DNA from: Nocardia crassostreae | GTDB taxonomy: Bacteria > Actinomycetota > Actinomycetes > Mycobacteriales > Mycobacteriaceae | Assembly (NCBI RefSeq): GCF_001613405.1 | Contig: NZ_BDCH01000012.1 | Span: forward strand, 310,001 to 374,000 | DNA length: 64,000 nucleotides | Direction: 5' to 3' | Shown here: positions 62,084 through 64,000 of the stretch, piece by piece | Layout: each line of letters begins with the position of its first letter | Position numbering within the stretch: the first letter of the stretch is position 1 | Translations under genes and position numbers: made by a program | The notes under the pieces: generated by a model | What the model saw: the letters and a program-made list of their open reading frames with translations, nothing else | What the model was told of the DNA's origin: nothing | Database searches by the model: none

Positions 62084-62953
62084 TCAGCCGGTGATGGTGA
62101 AGCGGCGCAGGGCGAGGCTGGGGTTGGTGGTGCGGACCTCGTGCAGGTGGGCCAGATCGATGCGGGCGGTGGCTATTCCGGCCTGGTCGCCCAGTTCGGC
62201 CAGGACGGCGCCGGTGGGGCCGACGATCATGGAGGCGCCTGCGCCGAGCGGGGCGCACTGGTCGGCGGCGGCCACGAACACGGTGTTCTCGATGGCCCGG
62301 GCGCGTAGCAGGGTGGTCCATTGATCGATCTTGTTCGGGCCCGGGATCCATTGCGCCGGGAGCAGCAGGACCTGGGCTCCGGCGGCGGCGACGCGGCGAC
62401 AGCCTTCCGGGAAGCGGAGATCGAAGCAGGTCTGCATGCCGAAGACGACGCCGTCGACGGTGAAGGTCTGCGGCGGGTCCAGCGGTCCGGCCAGCAGGTA
62501 GTCGGATTCGCGGGCGCCGAAGGCGTCATAGAGGTGCACCTTGCGATAGATCGCGGCGAATTCGGCGTCGGGGGAGGCCGCGACCAGTGTGTTGTAGGCG
62601 CGATCGGCGGGCTGGTCGCCGCCGGGCGCCTCCAGTACGCCCGCCACCAGGTGGACGCCGAATTCGGCTGCGATACCGCGCAATCCGCTCACGAACGGAC
62701 CGGTCAGCGGTTCCGCGGCGGCCACCACGCGGGCGTCCAGGCGGCGCACCGCGAACATGGAGTATTCGGGGGCGATCACCACCTTCGCGCCGAGTTCGGC
62801 GGCGGCGCGGACCTCCGCGCGCAGGGCGGTGAGATTGGCCACGGTATCGGCGCCCGGACCGAATTGCGCCACCGCGATATCCACCACACCGCCGGGGGCG
62901 TTCGCCCCGGGTGTGCCGGGAGCGGCGGCCGGTTCGGCGGCGGCCGCCGTCAT
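62084..62953 (-). CDS. Nitrilase-superfamily amidohydrolase
   Basis: 289-residue carbon-nitrogen hydrolase with a full Glu-Lys-Cys triad: VVIAPEYSMF, AAIYRKVHLYDAFG and MQTCFDLRFPEG. The preceding VAQFGPGADTVANL is the typical N-terminal strand. It cleaves an amide such as a deaminated glutathione or omega-amide; which one is not visible. ATG 62953 is chosen because longer versions overlap the divergent DeaD start; the alternative GTG at 63079 is possible. Confidence 0.88.
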   Translation of the reverse strand: MTAAAAEPAAAPGTPGANAPGGVVDIAVAQFGPGADTVANLTALRAEVRAAAELGAKVVIAPEYSMFAVRRLDARVVAAAEPLTGPFVSGLRGIAAEFGVHLVAGVLEAPGGDQPADRAYNTLVAASPDAEFAAIYRKVHLYDAFGARESDYLLAGPLDPPQTFTVDGVVFGMQTCFDLRFPEGCRRVAAAGAQVLLLPAQWIPGPNKIDQWTTLLRARAIENTVFVAAADQCAPLGAGASMIVGPTGAVLAELGDQAGIATARIDLAHLHEVRTTNPSLALRRFTITG

Positions 62954-63123
62954 CCCGCCCGAGCTGCCCGGTTCCGTGGCGGGAAGGTGGCCGGTCACGT
63001 AGTTGCGGACCGGGGCGGATTCGGTGCGGCCGAGCCCGGCGGGCGAGTTGTCCGATTGCACGACGTCCAGCGTATTCACCCGATGGTCGGACCGACCAGG
63101 CTCAGGCAGTAAACTCCTGGTCA

Positions 63124-64000
63124 ATGAGTACCTCACCGGCCGACAGCGTTCCCAGCGACGACGAGAGGGACGCGAACGGCCCGTCCTTCGCCGATCTCGG
63201 CATCGATGACCGCATTCTGCGGGCCATCGCCGATGTCGGCTACGAATCGCCGTCGCTTATCCAGGCAGCGACGATTCCGCCGTTGCTCGACGGCGCGGAT
63301 GTGGTGGGTCTCGCGCAGACCGGCACGGGTAAGACCGCCGCGTTCGCCATTCCGATCCTCATGGGGCTGCAAGTGTCCGGCAAATCGCCGCGGGCGCTGG
63401 TGCTGGCCCCGACGCGGGAGCTGGCCATCCAGGTGGCCGAGGCTTTCCAGCGCTATGCCACCCATATTCCGGGTCTGCACGTGCTGCCCATCTACGGCGG
63501 CCAGAATTACGCGGTGCAGCTGTCCGGGCTCCGGCGCGGCGCGCAGGTCGTGGTCGGCACGCCGGGCCGTGTCATCGACCATCTGGAGCGCGGCACCCTC
63601 GACCTGACCGAGCTGCAGTACCTGGTGCTCGACGAGGCCGACGAGATGCTGAAGATGGGCTTCCAGGACGATGTCGAGCGCATCCTGCGCGACACGCCCG
63701 ACACCAAGCAGGTCGCGCTGTTCTCGGCCACCATGCCGACGGCCATCCGGAAGATCTCCAAGCAGTATCTGAAGGATCCGGTCGAGATCACGGTCAAGTC
63801 CAAGACCTCGACCAACACCAATATCACCCAGCGCTGGGTGCAGGTGTCCTATCAGCGCAAGCTGGACGCGCTGACCCGCATCCTCGAGGTCGAATCCTTC
63901 GAGGCCATGATCATCTTCGTGCGCACCAAGCAGGCCACCGAGGAGCTGGCCGAAAAGCTGCGCGCGCGTGGGTATTCCGCTGCCGCCATCAATGGCGATA
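63124..64000 (+). CDS. deaD: DEAD-box RNA helicase DeaD, 5' part
   Basis: ATG 63124 opens a DEAD-box helicase that continues beyond the window. Motifs in order: Q motif YESPSLIQAATIPPLLDG, I AQTGTGKTAAFAIP, Ia APTRELAIQ, GG, Ib TPGRVIDHL, II VLDEADEML, III FSATMPTAI, and the start of domain 2 with FVRTKQATEELAEKL. Acts in ribosome assembly and RNA decay, often cold-induced. Matches Rv1253, which also follows the Rv1251c-type gene in mycobacteria. Confidence 0.96.
   Translation, partial: MSTSPADSVPSDDERDANGPSFADLGIDDRILRAIADVGYESPSLIQAATIPPLLDGADVVGLAQTGTGKTAAFAIPILMGLQVSGKSPRALVLAPTRELAIQVAEAFQRYATHIPGLHVLPIYGGQNYAVQLSGLRRGAQVVVGTPGRVIDHLERGTLDLTELQYLVLDEADEMLKMGFQDDVERILRDTPDTKQVALFSATMPTAIRKISKQYLKDPVEITVKSKTSTNTNITQRWVQVSYQRKLDALTRILEVESFEAMIIFVRTKQATEELAEKLRARGYSAAAINGD

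Overview
The window is a 64 kb piece of a high-GC actinobacterial chromosome, most probably Nocardia or a close relative in the Mycobacteriales. The evidence is gene content that parallels the M. tuberculosis Rv1209-Rv1253 neighbourhood from memory: GlgM, TagA, a DUF3117 protein, a DivIVA-like membrane protein, Mrp, Rv1230c-type lytic transglycosylases, a DUF1003 protein, an Rv1232c-type CBS/MgtE_N protein, CorA, malic enzyme, the multifunctional 2-oxoglutarate enzyme Kgd, an Rv1251c-type RecB/SF1 helicase and DeaD. The order is rearranged relative to mycobacteria. No rRNA, tRNA, CRISPR array, insertion sequence or prophage was seen.

Layout. 0-14.8 kb: glycogen/maltosyl-phosphate synthesis, RNA and DNA modification, Mrp, two tandem secreted lytic transglycosylases, CBS and stress membrane proteins, CorA and a PHP phosphoesterase. 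14.8-19.3 kb: flavoprotein, malic enzyme, a beta-repeat protein and an Hrp1-like CBS protein. 19.3-25.5 kb: an osmoprotectant-type ABC importer (ProX, ProV and two permeases), a second binding lipoprotein, a Crp-family regulator and two paralogous microproteins. 25.4-31.4 kb: a TetR regulator facing a Baeyer-Villiger monooxygenase/SDR/esterase operon, followed by a long-chain acyl-CoA synthetase. 31.5-38.7 kb: small enzymes, a CGNR protein, a membrane-anchored molybdopterin oxidoreductase, an Uma2 protein, PadR plus a DHA2 transporter, and a 41-residue protein. 38.8-49 kb: Kgd, a fused heterodimeric-type ABC exporter, an ABC-2 system and an EcsC-like protein. 49-56.3 kb: AraC/VOC pair, a Xi-class GST, an enoyl-CoA hydratase, an acyl-CoA synthetase remnant, a PtpB-like phosphatase and an alanine-racemase-fold enzyme. 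56.3-64 kb: the large helicase, small hydrolases, a gamma-carbonic anhydrase fold protein, a phosphoribosyltransferase, a nitrilase and the start of DeaD.

The most striking global feature is the number of damaged genes. Four otherwise conserved genes carry one in-frame stop each, all TAG (CorA, malic enzyme, ProX, an alpha/beta hydrolase). A DHA2 transporter has a one-base frameshift. A CitE-like protein and an enoyl-CoA hydratase have in-frame losses of catalytic segments at short repeats. An acyl-CoA synthetase has a frame-shifting deletion and no C-terminal domain. This is either real decay or assembly error; reads would decide. TAG is also the ordinary terminator of many intact neighbours, so recoding is unlikely.

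The best candidates for something undescribed are two adjacent microproteins (24944-25493) that share a 26/32-identical core despite heavy synonymous divergence and lie next to a Crp-family regulator; an Rv1251c-type protein whose nuclease and helicase ATPase motifs are both degenerate; and an ABC-2 ATPase lacking normal signature, Walker B Glu and H-loop His. Several strong operators were also found, notably a 33-bp two-tier dyad between the TetR gene and the monooxygenase operon.
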